Below are positions 14,538-22,606 of a DNA stretch of 27,009 bases, piece after piece; position 1 is the stretch's first letter, and each line of letters opens with the position of its first letter. Source of the stretch: Pedobacter glucosidilyticus (GTDB taxonomy: Bacteria > Bacteroidota > Bacteroidia > Sphingobacteriales > Sphingobacteriaceae). Where the stretch lies: positions 134,329 to 161,337 of the forward strand of contig NZ_DLHN01000017.1 of NCBI RefSeq assembly GCF_002483235.1. Direction: 5' to 3'. The notes beneath the pieces were generated by a model. That model was not told where the DNA came from. It did no database searches and was given only the letters and a program-made list of their open reading frames with translations. A program made the translations under genes and the position numbers.

Positions 14538-15296
14538 TTATTTACGCTCTATTTGATTAAACAAAGCCATTACTTTATCCTTATGTGCTTTAGAAACGCT
14601 TATTTCTTCACCATCTTGCATCATTACATAACCACCATCATGCCTGATAAATTTTCTTAGGTAAGCCGGGTTAATCAGATGAGATTGATGTATACGCACA
14701 AAACCATGAAAAGCCAATAAACTTTCTACCTCTTTTAAAGTGCGGCAAATTAAAATTTTCTCTTGGTTAGAGAGGTAAAAATAGGTGTAATTACTATCAG
14801 ATTGGCAGCGCACAATTTCTGAAGCTTTGATAAACTCCAATCCATCGGCTGTGGGCAATGCTATTTTTGAGTATTGTGTATCAGATTTATGATAATGATT
14901 TAAAAATAGTTTATACTGCTCTGTATCAATAGCTTTGGAGGTCTTTTTCTCCCACAATTGAATGCTTTTTAAAAGCTCAGCCTCATCAATAGGTTTAAGT
15001 AAATAACTGATAGCACTGTATTGAAATGCCTTGATAGCAAATTGATTATAGGCAGTGGTAAAAATTACATCAAAATGAGGTTCTGCAATTTGCTCTAAAA
15101 CATCAAAACCAGATAAACCAGGCATATCAATATCTAAAAATAAAATATCAAACTTTTGGCTTTTGATAAAAGGTAATGCTTGTATAGGATGATTAAAAGA
15201 CGCAACCACCTGAATGGGTTTATCAAGTTGTTTAAGCTGTGTACTTAAAGAGTCTAATCCGTGTTGCTCATCATCCAAAAGTACTGCTTTAATCAT
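14538..15296 (-). CDS. LytTR-family response regulator, 252 aa
   Basis: A DNA-binding two-component regulator. The receiver domain (about 3-120) has the acidic pair DDE (8-10), the phosphoacceptor Asp55 in FLDIDMPG, the switch threonine region FTTAY (78-82) and LLKPID with the conserved lysine. A LytTR DNA-binding domain follows (about 145-248), with IKASEIVRCQSDSNYT, RTLKEVESLL, FVRIHQSHLINP and KAHKDKV. Such regulators usually pair with LytS-type kinases, and the convergent neighbour is exactly such a kinase. The stop codons abut (TAATTA at 14535-14540). A possible minus-strand -7 box lies at 15380-15387. Target genes are unknown; the divergent OmpA/propeller unit directly upstream is a plausible candidate. 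Confidence 0.92.
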   Translation of the reverse strand: MIKAVLLDDEQHGLDSLSTQLKQLDKPIQVVASFNHPIQALPFIKSQKFDILFLDIDMPGLSGFDVLEQIAEPHFDVIFTTAYNQFAIKAFQYSAISYLLKPIDEAELLKSIQLWEKKTSKAIDTEQYKLFLNHYHKSDTQYSKIALPTADGLEFIKASEIVRCQSDSNYTYFYLSNQEKILICRTLKEVESLLAFHGFVRIHQSHLINPAYLRKFIRHDGGYVMMQDGEEISVSKAHKDKVMALFNQIERK

Positions 15297-15379
15297 CTGA
15301 TATTATTTAAATTCTTACTCAAGTGGGTTAAATCTATAGCATATTAACGCAAATACTCATTAACAGGTTTTCTAATATA

Positions 15380-15387
15380 CAAACATA
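15380..15387 (-). promoter_or_regulatory. Possible -7 box of the response regulator gene
   Basis: CAAACATA on the plus strand reads TATGTTTG on the minus strand, matching TAnnTTTG. It would give a leader of nearly 80 bases before the start at 15296. No clear -33 element is seen. The gap 15297-15438 would also have to contain the promoter of the divergent OmpA-domain gene, for which no exact box was found. Confidence 0.35.
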
Positions 15388-15438
15388 TTTAATTTGGATG
15401 AATAATTATGTTTTTTGGACTTAAAGCCCTTCATAACC

Positions 15439-16728
15439 ATGAAAATCTTATTTATTCTTAGTTCTTTTATCATCATCAACTTATTTGCTCATGCACAAGA
15501 GTCTTTAAAAGATAAGCTTAAAAGAAAACTAGCAGAAGCAAAAGAACGCACAACAGACCAAACCATAGATAAAATTATTGGTAAAGGGGAGCAAAAAGTA
15601 GATCAGGAAATTGATGAGGCTATAGATGGAAAGCCAAAATCAACCAAAAAAAGTACAGCTACAACAGAAAACAGCGTTCAGAAAACAGCAGAAACAGCCG
15701 CAAATGCAAGTACCATGAAACTTTCTGCAAGCTCTAAATTTGATTTTATTTCTGGAGAGAAAATCATTGGTTTTGAAGATTTCAAAGAAGATGCTATAGG
15801 AGATTTCCCTGCAAAATGGAATACCAATAGTAGCGGAGAGCTGGTTAGTGTTACTGCCGGAACTGGCAAATGGTTAAAATTTGGGCAAAAAGGGATTTTT
15901 TTTCCAGAATATATTAATGCCCTGCCAGAAAACTTTACTATTGAGTTTGATATGCTCGTATCTGATGATTTATCAGCTATGCAATCAGGATTAAAAGTAA
16001 TTTTTCCTGCTTTACAAGATAGAAATCTAACTTTTGACCAGTATTTTACAGATAAAGTATCGGTATCTTTAGATATACATCCAGACCAAAGTAATGCTGG
16101 TACATCCAATATATTTGTTATAGATAATAATGGCCAAAATATCCTTAACAATGATGCAAAATTCGCTTATTTATCCTCAAAAGTAAATCGCATTTCTATT
16201 TGGCGACAAAAAAGCAGATTAAGGGTTTATATCAATGAAAGTAAAGTTTGGGATTTGCCTAGAGCTTTTATTCCTAATATCAATTATTCGGTTTTATTTG
16301 CTACCAATATTTTTGAGGGTGCAGCATTTCTAAACAATCTTAAAGTAGCAATAGGTGCGCCAGACACCAGAAATAAATTGATTACCGATGGAAAATTAGT
16401 TACCAGAGGTATTTTGTTTGATGTTAACTCGGCACAAATAAGACCAGAATCTGGCGGAATACTTAAAGAAATAGCCACGGTATTGCAAGAAAACCCAACG
16501 GTAAAAATTAAAATTGTTGGTCATACAGATAATGATGGCGCTGCAACCGCAAATTTAGAATTATCTAAAAAAAGAGCAGAAGCAGTAAAAACCACCCTCA
16601 GCAGCATTTATAACATTGAAGCAAACCGCATGCAAACTGATGGTAAAGGGGCAGCAGAACCATCAGAACCCAACTTAAACGCCCAAGCCAAGGCCAATAA
16701 CAGACGTGTAGAATTTATTAAACTTTAA
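15439..16728 (+). CDS. OmpA C-terminal-domain protein with a LamG-like middle domain, 429 aa
   Basis: Probable outer-membrane-associated or periplasmic protein binding peptidoglycan. It has a signal peptide (1-20, ending FAHAQ), a highly charged helical segment (21-75) that may form a coiled coil, a central beta-sandwich stretch (about 100-310) resembling LamG/concanavalin-like folds, and a C-terminal OmpA domain (about 320-429) with ILFDVNSAQIRPES, VGHTDNDG, LSKKRAEAVK, GKGAAEP and NNRRVEF, the residues that hold peptidoglycan diaminopimelate. The start is placed at ATG 15439, because this gives a proper signal peptide; a TTG at 15415 would add eight residues before it. The propeller gene follows after 9 bp, so the two are probably one transcript. 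Confidence 0.88.
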   Translation: MKILFILSSFIIINLFAHAQESLKDKLKRKLAEAKERTTDQTIDKIIGKGEQKVDQEIDEAIDGKPKSTKKSTATTENSVQKTAETAANASTMKLSASSKFDFISGEKIIGFEDFKEDAIGDFPAKWNTNSSGELVSVTAGTGKWLKFGQKGIFFPEYINALPENFTIEFDMLVSDDLSAMQSGLKVIFPALQDRNLTFDQYFTDKVSVSLDIHPDQSNAGTSNIFVIDNNGQNILNNDAKFAYLSSKVNRISIWRQKSRLRVYINESKVWDLPRAFIPNINYSVLFATNIFEGAAFLNNLKVAIGAPDTRNKLITDGKLVTRGILFDVNSAQIRPESGGILKEIATVLQENPTVKIKIVGHTDNDGAATANLELSKKRAEAVKTTLSSIYNIEANRMQTDGKGAAEPSEPNLNAQAKANNRRVEFIKL

Positions 16729-16737
16729 ATACTTAAG

Positions 16738-19125
16738 ATGAAAAAACGATTACTTAGCATCCTTATTATATTTTATGGCTTTGTTTTGCCATTACAAGCA
16801 CAGTCTTTTTTACAAATTAATAAAATGGTTGATATACCGGTTAACCAAAGAACAGAGCAAAGATTTTTGGGTTCCTCTGTAGCACTGTCCCAAACGGATG
16901 TCATTACCGGTACATTAGGACAACCCCTTCGTCAATTGGTATTTGGCGATCCTCGTGTATCACCTGCCTATATTGCATCATTAGATGATTTGGGCGAAGC
17001 AGATAATCAAAAAATTATAGATAGAAATAGACCAAACTTGGGTACCAGCACTGGATTTGGTACTAGCGTAGCTATAGATGGTAATTTTGCGATAGTTGGA
17101 GAACCGTTTTACTTTGATGCTACCACAGGACAAACTGCTGATGGATTAGGAGCAGCAGTTATTTTTGAAAAAGTTGCCGAGACTTGGGTATTTAAGCAGC
17201 GTATACTGGCATCAGACGGTGTAAATTCAGATCATTTTGGTACCAGCGTGGCTATTTCTGGAGATTATGCTTTTGTTGGGACAGATGTTAATCCGGCTTT
17301 AAGTACAAGAAATCCAAAACATGGTGGCGTTTATATCTTTAAAAAAGATGGTAACGGAAACTGGAATCAAATTCAAAAACTTTCACCCGATGCTATTGTA
17401 CAACAACCAGCAACTTTTGGTCAGAAAATTTCAGTTTCCGGAGACTACCTCCTCATATCATCTTATGTTAATGCCTACATTTTTAAAAATAATGGTAGTG
17501 ATGTTTGGACAAAACAACAAACGATTAATGTAACAGCAGTGAATGAATCTACAGAGATAAGCAGTTTAGCGTTGAGTGGAGATTATGCTGTTTTAGGTGT
17601 ACGCAGTGCTTTCAGAGATGTTTCTGGTGCAAACTTATTATCTGACGCTGGTGCAGCTTATATTTTTGAGAAAAATAATGCAGAAAGCTGGATATATAAG
17701 CAAAAAATTACTGCAAGCGATAGAAGAGCTTATGACTATTTTGGCACTTCAGTAGCTTTATCAGGCAATAAATTAGTTATAGGAGCAGAAGGAGGAGACT
17801 ACGAGGGAGAAAGTGCTAATTTTTCTGATGGAGCTGGTGCTGCTTATGTTTTTGAAAGAAATAATAGTGCTACTTGGGTTCAAACTCAAAAACTGGTAGC
17901 TGGTGACAGAAATGGTAGTGCCAGATTTGGAACAAGTGTAGCAATTAAAGGCGATTATATTGCCGTTGGTGCTTCACAATCATCACTAGATCAAAATGGG
18001 GTGAATGCGCAGTATTTTATGGGAGGCACCTATATTTTTAAGGCTGTAAATTTAACACTTTCAAATGTTGCAAGTATAGCAAGCGCTGCCATAGGTAGAA
18101 TAAGTGATTATTTATTTTTAAGTCCTAATTATGAAGCTATATTAAAATTGGATGTTAATGGTGCTGTGCCACTTACGGGTAATTTAACCACTGCAAAGGT
18201 GTGGAAAGAAAGCACCGTACCTACCTTTAATAGTTTACCATATTTAGCCAGACATTATGAAATAACCCCAACCAATAACATCACTACAAGTACAGGCACA
18301 GTAACCCTATTTTTTAGTCAGCAAGAATTTCTTGATTTTAACGCACACCCAGCTAAAACAGCAGATTTTCCTCTTTCTCCTTCTGATAACCAAGGGAAAG
18401 CAAATATCAGAATTGTAAAAATAAGCGGTAGCAGTAATAATGGTACCGGTTTAATGGATTCTTATACTGGCACTACCACACTGATAGATCCGGATGACGA
18501 TAAAATTATCTGGAATGCTAATGCTAACAGGTGGGAAATTACATTTAATGTAACCGGATTTAGTGGTTTCTTTGCAAATACAGCCCCAACAATCTTACCT
18601 CTGGATTTGGTAGCTTTTCATGCAGAAAAAGAAAATAACCATACCTTACTTTCATGGAATACAGCTTCTGAAATTAACACTCAAAAGTTTGAAATAGAAC
18701 GCAGCATAAACGGTACGGATTTTATTAAGATTGCAGAAAAACAAGCTGTTGGTAGCGGCAATAACACTTACAGTTACAGAGATGATTTAAAACAAATTCA
18801 GCAGACAGAGTGGGTTTACTATCAACTTAAAATGATAGATAATGATGCAAGCTTTAGTTATAGCCCGGTAAGAGCAGTACGTTTAAGCTTAAATGACAAG
18901 CAAAATATCAGCTTGTATCCTAATCCTGTAGAAAATCAAACAACGCTAGTGGTTGATAAAGCTTATCTAAATACGAAAGCTGTACTGCTAAACAACCAAG
19001 GTGTAAAACTTAACACCTTTATTTTACAGAATGAGATTATGGAAATAAACTGCTCTGGTATGGCTTCTGGCATATATTTTATAAAATTATCAGACGGAAA
19101 ACATATCAAGCTGATTAAAAAATAA
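16738..19125 (+). CDS. Secreted FG-GAP beta-propeller with T9SS type A sorting domain, 795 aa
   Basis: Signal peptide (1-22, ending LQAQS). About 43-450 contain seven recognisable FG-GAP-like repeats of the form FGTSVAxxGDYAxVG, each followed by a YIFxKxxxxxWxxxQKL half: near FLGSSVALS, GFGTSVAIDG, HFGTSVAISG, TFGQKISVSG, EISSLALSG, YFGTSVALSG and RFGTSVAIKG. This predicts a seven-bladed propeller. A beta-rich region (about 450-620) and a fibronectin-like stretch (PLDLVAFHAEKENNHTLLSW) follow. The C-terminus (about 720-795, ISLYPNPVENQTTLVV ... GIYFIKL) is a type IX secretion sorting domain, so the protein should be exported and attached or released at the surface. Probably co-expressed with the OmpA-domain protein 9 bp upstream. 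Ligand unknown; adhesion is an inference. Confidence 0.9.
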   Translation: MKKRLLSILIIFYGFVLPLQAQSFLQINKMVDIPVNQRTEQRFLGSSVALSQTDVITGTLGQPLRQLVFGDPRVSPAYIASLDDLGEADNQKIIDRNRPNLGTSTGFGTSVAIDGNFAIVGEPFYFDATTGQTADGLGAAVIFEKVAETWVFKQRILASDGVNSDHFGTSVAISGDYAFVGTDVNPALSTRNPKHGGVYIFKKDGNGNWNQIQKLSPDAIVQQPATFGQKISVSGDYLLISSYVNAYIFKNNGSDVWTKQQTINVTAVNESTEISSLALSGDYAVLGVRSAFRDVSGANLLSDAGAAYIFEKNNAESWIYKQKITASDRRAYDYFGTSVALSGNKLVIGAEGGDYEGESANFSDGAGAAYVFERNNSATWVQTQKLVAGDRNGSARFGTSVAIKGDYIAVGASQSSLDQNGVNAQYFMGGTYIFKAVNLTLSNVASIASAAIGRISDYLFLSPNYEAILKLDVNGAVPLTGNLTTAKVWKESTVPTFNSLPYLARHYEITPTNNITTSTGTVTLFFSQQEFLDFNAHPAKTADFPLSPSDNQGKANIRIVKISGSSNNGTGLMDSYTGTTTLIDPDDDKIIWNANANRWEITFNVTGFSGFFANTAPTILPLDLVAFHAEKENNHTLLSWNTASEINTQKFEIERSINGTDFIKIAEKQAVGSGNNTYSYRDDLKQIQQTEWVYYQLKMIDNDASFSYSPVRAVRLSLNDKQNISLYPNPVENQTTLVVDKAYLNTKAVLLNNQGVKLNTFILQNEIMEINCSGMASGIYFIKLSDGKHIKLIKK

Positions 19126-19147
19126 AACTTTATTCGCTCTTTAAACG

Positions 19148-19177
19148 AAGACCTCTCCAGCTTTTTGAAGAGGTCTT
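19148..19177 (+). terminator. Rho-independent terminator after the propeller gene
   Basis: AAGACCTCT (19148-19156) pairs with AGAGGTCTT (19169-19177) around a 12-base loop, followed by a run of T's. A textbook intrinsic terminator closing the OmpA-propeller unit. Confidence 0.9.
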
Positions 19178-19221
19178 TTTTATTTTACATACTCACATAC
19201 CCGATATATCTTGTATTTTTC

Positions 19222-19229
19222 TATTTTTG
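19222..19229 (+). promoter_or_regulatory. -7 box of the YfhO gene
   Basis: TATTTTTG matches TAnnTTTG; predicted leader about 17 bases before the ATG at 19252. No -33 TTTG seen. Confidence 0.5.
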
Positions 19230-19251
19230 ATGTTCAACACTTTTATATAAA

Positions 19252-21735
19252 ATGAATTGGTTTAAGAAGAATGGTATACACTTGGCTGTTATAGGTGTAT
19301 TCGTAATTTTATGTTTTATCTATTTCACACCCGCTTTTCAAGGTAAAATATTAGTACAAAATGATGTTTCGCAAGCAAAAGCTATGCAAATGGAAATCAT
19401 GAAGTACAAAGAAATAGATGGTAAAGCACCATTATGGACAAATAGTATGTTTGGAGGGATGCCATCTTACCAAATTTGGGCTACCTATCCTAAAAATATT
19501 ACAACCTATATCATGACAAGCTATAGAGCTTTGTTTCCAAACCCGGTAGATATGGCTATGTTATACATGCTGGGTGCTTATTTTCTTTTTAGTGTTTTAT
19601 TAGCACTATATAATGAAAAACAAAAAAATCTAAATGTATACCTTGCCGTAATAGGTGCATTGGCTTTTACATTCTCCTCCTATAATTTCATCATCCTAGA
19701 AGCCGGACACGGCAATAAAGCTTTAGCTATAGGATTTTTTGGGCCGGTTTTAGCCAGTATTTTGTTAACCTTAAGGGGTAAATATCTAATAGGTGCTGCC
19801 TTAACAGCCTTATTTTTAGCTCTAGAAATTAGGGTTAATCATATCCAAATGACTTACTACTTGTTCTTAGCCTTGCTAATTTTAGTAGGGATAGAATTTT
19901 ATCATGCTTACAAACAAAAGCTTACTAAAGGTTTCTTCAAGTCTATTGGTTATTTAACTGGTGCTGTAATTATTGCTTTGGTTATCAATGCCAGCATGTT
20001 ATGGACCACCTATGAGTATGGCCAATTATCTATCAGAGGAAAATCTAATTTAACCAGTACAAATACACCTGCTAACACAGGTTTAGACAAAGAATATGCT
20101 TACCAATGGAGCCAAGGAGTTGGAGAATCTATCACTTTCTTAATTCCTAATGCTTACGGAGGCGGTTCAGCATCATTATTAGATGAAAAATCTGAGGTGG
20201 TAAAAAATTTAACTTCAAAAGGGATAGACATCAATCAATCTTTAGATTTTGCTAAACAATTACCCGGATATTGGGGACCAAAACCATTTACTTCTGGTCC
20301 GTGGTATTTTGGTGCTTTTGTATTTTTCTTATTTGTTTTAGGATTATTTATTGTTAAAAGTCGTTTAAAATGGTGGTTATTAAGTGCAACTTTATTAAGC
20401 TTGTTCTTATCCTTTGGAAAAAATTTCAGCCTTATTTCTGATTTATTTTTTGATTACTTCCCGCTATACAACAAGTTTAGAGCGGTAGAGTCTACCTTAG
20501 TTATCGCCTCTTTATGTATTCCTATTTTAGCTATTTTGGCTTTCGCCGAGATTTTAAAAGCCGATAAAGACCAGAAAACAATCTTAAATGCTCTAAAAAA
20601 GACCAGCTATATCTTAGGTGGAATAGTAATTGTTTTACTAGCTGTACCAACTTTATTGTTCAGCTTTAAAGCGGATAATCATCAGGATTTTATTAACCAA
20701 TTAAACCAAGTAACTGGCGACATGTCTTTTGCCAACAGCATTGCACAATCTTTAGTAGAAGATAGGATGAGCTTGTTTAAAGCCGATGCCTTAAGAACCT
20801 TAATATTTATTGCAATAGGTGCAGGTATTTTATGGGCAATCATCAGTAAAAAAATTAATGCTACTTTGGGTACATTGGCTATTGGAGTTTTAATTGTTAC
20901 AGATTTATGGGCTGTTGATAAGCGTTACCTGAATAACGAAAACTTTGTTACCAAAGCGGTTATTGATCAACAATTTAAAACCAGAGAGGTAGATGAGTTT
21001 ATATTACGTGACCAAGACCCTCATTATAGGGTTTTAGATTTAACCATACCAACTTTTTCTAGTGCTAATGCTTCTTATTTCCATAAAACAGTGGGCGGCT
21101 ACCATGCAGCTAAGCTTAAAAGGTTCCAAGAAGTTGTTGAAAAGCAATTTACGGCAAGCATGAATCAGGATGTTTTAGACATGCTGAATGCTAAATACTT
21201 TATTACACCTGGTAAAGATGGACAAAACACTTCTATGCAGGTAAATAGCACTGCTTGTGGTAATGCTTGGTTTGTAGATAAGGTACAATTTGTAAAAAAT
21301 AACGATGAAGAGATGGTAGCGATCAGCTCTTTTGACCCTAAAAAAGAGGCTATCATTCATGATGAATTTAAGACACAACTAGATGACAAAAATTTAGGTA
21401 CCAGCTTTAATGGCAAAATTAATTTAACAAGCTATCATCCAGACCATCTTAAATACGAATATTCTATTGGCAAAAGTGCATTAGCTGTTTTTTCAGAAAT
21501 TTGGTATCCTAAAGGCTGGAAATTATATATAGACGGTGAAGAAAAGCCATATATAAGAGCTAATTATTTACTAAGAGCGGCCAAATTACCTGGCGGAAAT
21601 CATACTTTAGAATGGAAATTTGAACCAGAGTCTTATTATTTTGGAGAAAAAATTTCGTTAATTGGTTCTATACTATTATCTTTAATCCTAGCTTTTGCAT
21701 TTTTTAAAGAGAGAATACAAAAGTTGAAAGCTTAA
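19252..21735 (+). CDS. YfhO-family multi-pass membrane protein, 827 aa
   Basis: A large integral membrane protein of the YfhO family, which has GT-C-like topology and is linked in Gram-positives to glycosylation of wall polymers or lipids; the substrate in Bacteroidota is not established. There is an N-terminal helix (about 9-27), an extracytoplasmic loop with QNDVSQAKAMQMEI and SMFGGMPSYQ (acidic residues typical of GT-C first loops), about a dozen further helices up to roughly residue 555, then a large soluble beta-rich domain. That domain ends in SEIWYPKGWKLYIDGEEKPY and GGNHTLEWKFEPESYYFGEK before a last helix (about 799-818). The gene has its own -7 box and ends at a bidirectional hairpin facing the glycosyltransferase gene. 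Location among polysaccharide genes supports a cell-surface glycan role. Confidence 0.85.
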   Translation: MNWFKKNGIHLAVIGVFVILCFIYFTPAFQGKILVQNDVSQAKAMQMEIMKYKEIDGKAPLWTNSMFGGMPSYQIWATYPKNITTYIMTSYRALFPNPVDMAMLYMLGAYFLFSVLLALYNEKQKNLNVYLAVIGALAFTFSSYNFIILEAGHGNKALAIGFFGPVLASILLTLRGKYLIGAALTALFLALEIRVNHIQMTYYLFLALLILVGIEFYHAYKQKLTKGFFKSIGYLTGAVIIALVINASMLWTTYEYGQLSIRGKSNLTSTNTPANTGLDKEYAYQWSQGVGESITFLIPNAYGGGSASLLDEKSEVVKNLTSKGIDINQSLDFAKQLPGYWGPKPFTSGPWYFGAFVFFLFVLGLFIVKSRLKWWLLSATLLSLFLSFGKNFSLISDLFFDYFPLYNKFRAVESTLVIASLCIPILAILAFAEILKADKDQKTILNALKKTSYILGGIVIVLLAVPTLLFSFKADNHQDFINQLNQVTGDMSFANSIAQSLVEDRMSLFKADALRTLIFIAIGAGILWAIISKKINATLGTLAIGVLIVTDLWAVDKRYLNNENFVTKAVIDQQFKTREVDEFILRDQDPHYRVLDLTIPTFSSANASYFHKTVGGYHAAKLKRFQEVVEKQFTASMNQDVLDMLNAKYFITPGKDGQNTSMQVNSTACGNAWFVDKVQFVKNNDEEMVAISSFDPKKEAIIHDEFKTQLDDKNLGTSFNGKINLTSYHPDHLKYEYSIGKSALAVFSEIWYPKGWKLYIDGEEKPYIRANYLLRAAKLPGGNHTLEWKFEPESYYFGEKISLIGSILLSLILAFAFFKERIQKLKA

Positions 21736-21755
21736 ACCAACCAGTAAAAACCTAA

Positions 21756-21782
21756 AATCCCGATGCTAACCACATCGGGATT
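21756..21782. terminator. Bidirectional terminator between the YfhO and GT2 genes
   Basis: AATCCCGATG (21756-21765) and CATCGGGATT (21773-21782) form a perfect 10-bp stem with a 7-base loop, between converging genes. T-rich sequence lies on both sides. Confidence 0.85.
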
Positions 21783-21805
21783 GTTGTTTACAGACCTTTT
21801 ATAAA

Positions 21806-22540
21806 CTATTTTTTGAGTATTGCTTTTATCGTAATGATGAAGTGATTGAAAATATTTGGCCAAAAACCATAATATTTTTGAAGAATAAGGTAACGCTCTT
21901 TCAAACTTTCTCTTTGCCTTTGTTTAGAGGCTCCACCTTCTAAAAATTTAGCTACATACATTTGGGTGTTTACAATATGTTTAGCTTTTTTAGTGATTTT
22001 TAAAATCCAATCTATATCTCCGCTTAAGCGATATTGTAAATCATAAGGTTGCGCTAAAGCTCTCTTTACATAAATAGCTTGATGGCCAACATTCATCCCA
22101 TATTTAAAACTTTTCCAAGAGAATTGCTCTGGTATAAGATGTTTCCGAGGGCCTAAATTATCAAGCTTTTCATTAATACGAAGAGTTTCGCCATAATAAA
22201 TATCCGCATCATCAGCGCAAGCGAAAACCTTTTCTACAGTATCTAAAGCATATATCTCATCACCAGAGTTCATAAAAAGCACATAATCCCCAGTAGCTTT
22301 GGCTAAACCTTTATTCATAGCATCATAAATACCTTTATCCGGTTCAGAGCTAAAATAAAATAAGCTATCCTGATATTTTTTAATGATAGCAACCGTTCCG
22401 TCTTTAGAAGCACCGTCAATAATGATGTATTGGATATGAGGATAAGTTTGATTTAAAACAGAAAGCATAGTCCTCTCTATATGCTTTGCATCATTAAAAA
22501 CTATGGTAATAACTGATAAAAGAGGTTTTTTCTTTTGCAT
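21806..22540 (-). CDS. Family 2 glycosyltransferase, 244 aa
   Basis: A GT-A fold inverting glycosyltransferase using a nucleotide-sugar donor, cytoplasmic. Seen are LSVITIVFNDAKHIERTMLSVLNQTYP (8-34 region), IIIDGASKDGT (39-49), the EPDKGIYDAMNKG stretch, a DxD-like NSGDEI (91-96) and RLSGDIDWILKI, which carries the probable catalytic acid ahead of the acceptor site. These are typical of WcaA-like GT2 enzymes that extend surface polysaccharides. The C-terminal segment (about 225-244) is hydrophobic and may touch the membrane. The gene is divergent from the DUF115/GT42-like gene and convergent to YfhO. Sugar specificity cannot be read from sequence. Confidence 0.92.
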   Translation of the reverse strand: MQKKKPLLSVITIVFNDAKHIERTMLSVLNQTYPHIQYIIIDGASKDGTVAIIKKYQDSLFYFSSEPDKGIYDAMNKGLAKATGDYVLFMNSGDEIYALDTVEKVFACADDADIYYGETLRINEKLDNLGPRKHLIPEQFSWKSFKYGMNVGHQAIYVKRALAQPYDLQYRLSGDIDWILKITKKAKHIVNTQMYVAKFLEGGASKQRQRESLKERYLILQKYYGFWPNIFNHFIITIKAILKK

Positions 22541-22562
22541 AACCTATTTTTAGTAGCTTTTG

Positions 22563-22582
22563 ATTAGCTGCGGAAAGCTAAT
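22563..22582. promoter_or_regulatory. Inverted repeat in the divergent GT2 / DUF115-like promoter region
   Basis: ATTAGCT (22563-22569) and AGCTAAT (22576-22582) are perfect complements around GCGGAA. The repeat lies between the divergent starts at 22540 and 22607, just upstream of the -7 box at 22593, so it could be an operator. It may also be chance symmetry in AT-rich DNA. Confidence 0.35.
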
Positions 22583-22592
22583 TAAATATTTT

Positions 22593-22600
22593 TAAATTTG
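22593..22600 (+). promoter_or_regulatory. -7 box of the DUF115/GT42-like gene, leaderless type
   Basis: TAAATTTG matches TAnnTTTG and ends 6 bases before the ATG at 22607. A TTG inside the box is in frame with the gene but is better read as promoter than as a start codon. Confidence 0.6.
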
Positions 22601-22606
22601 TGCTTG

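Noticed and set aside
15415..15438. TTG start giving eight extra residues before the OmpA-domain protein
   Set aside because: The ATG at 15439 yields a normal signal peptide starting MKILFILSS; the extension would place charged residues and a proline in front of it.
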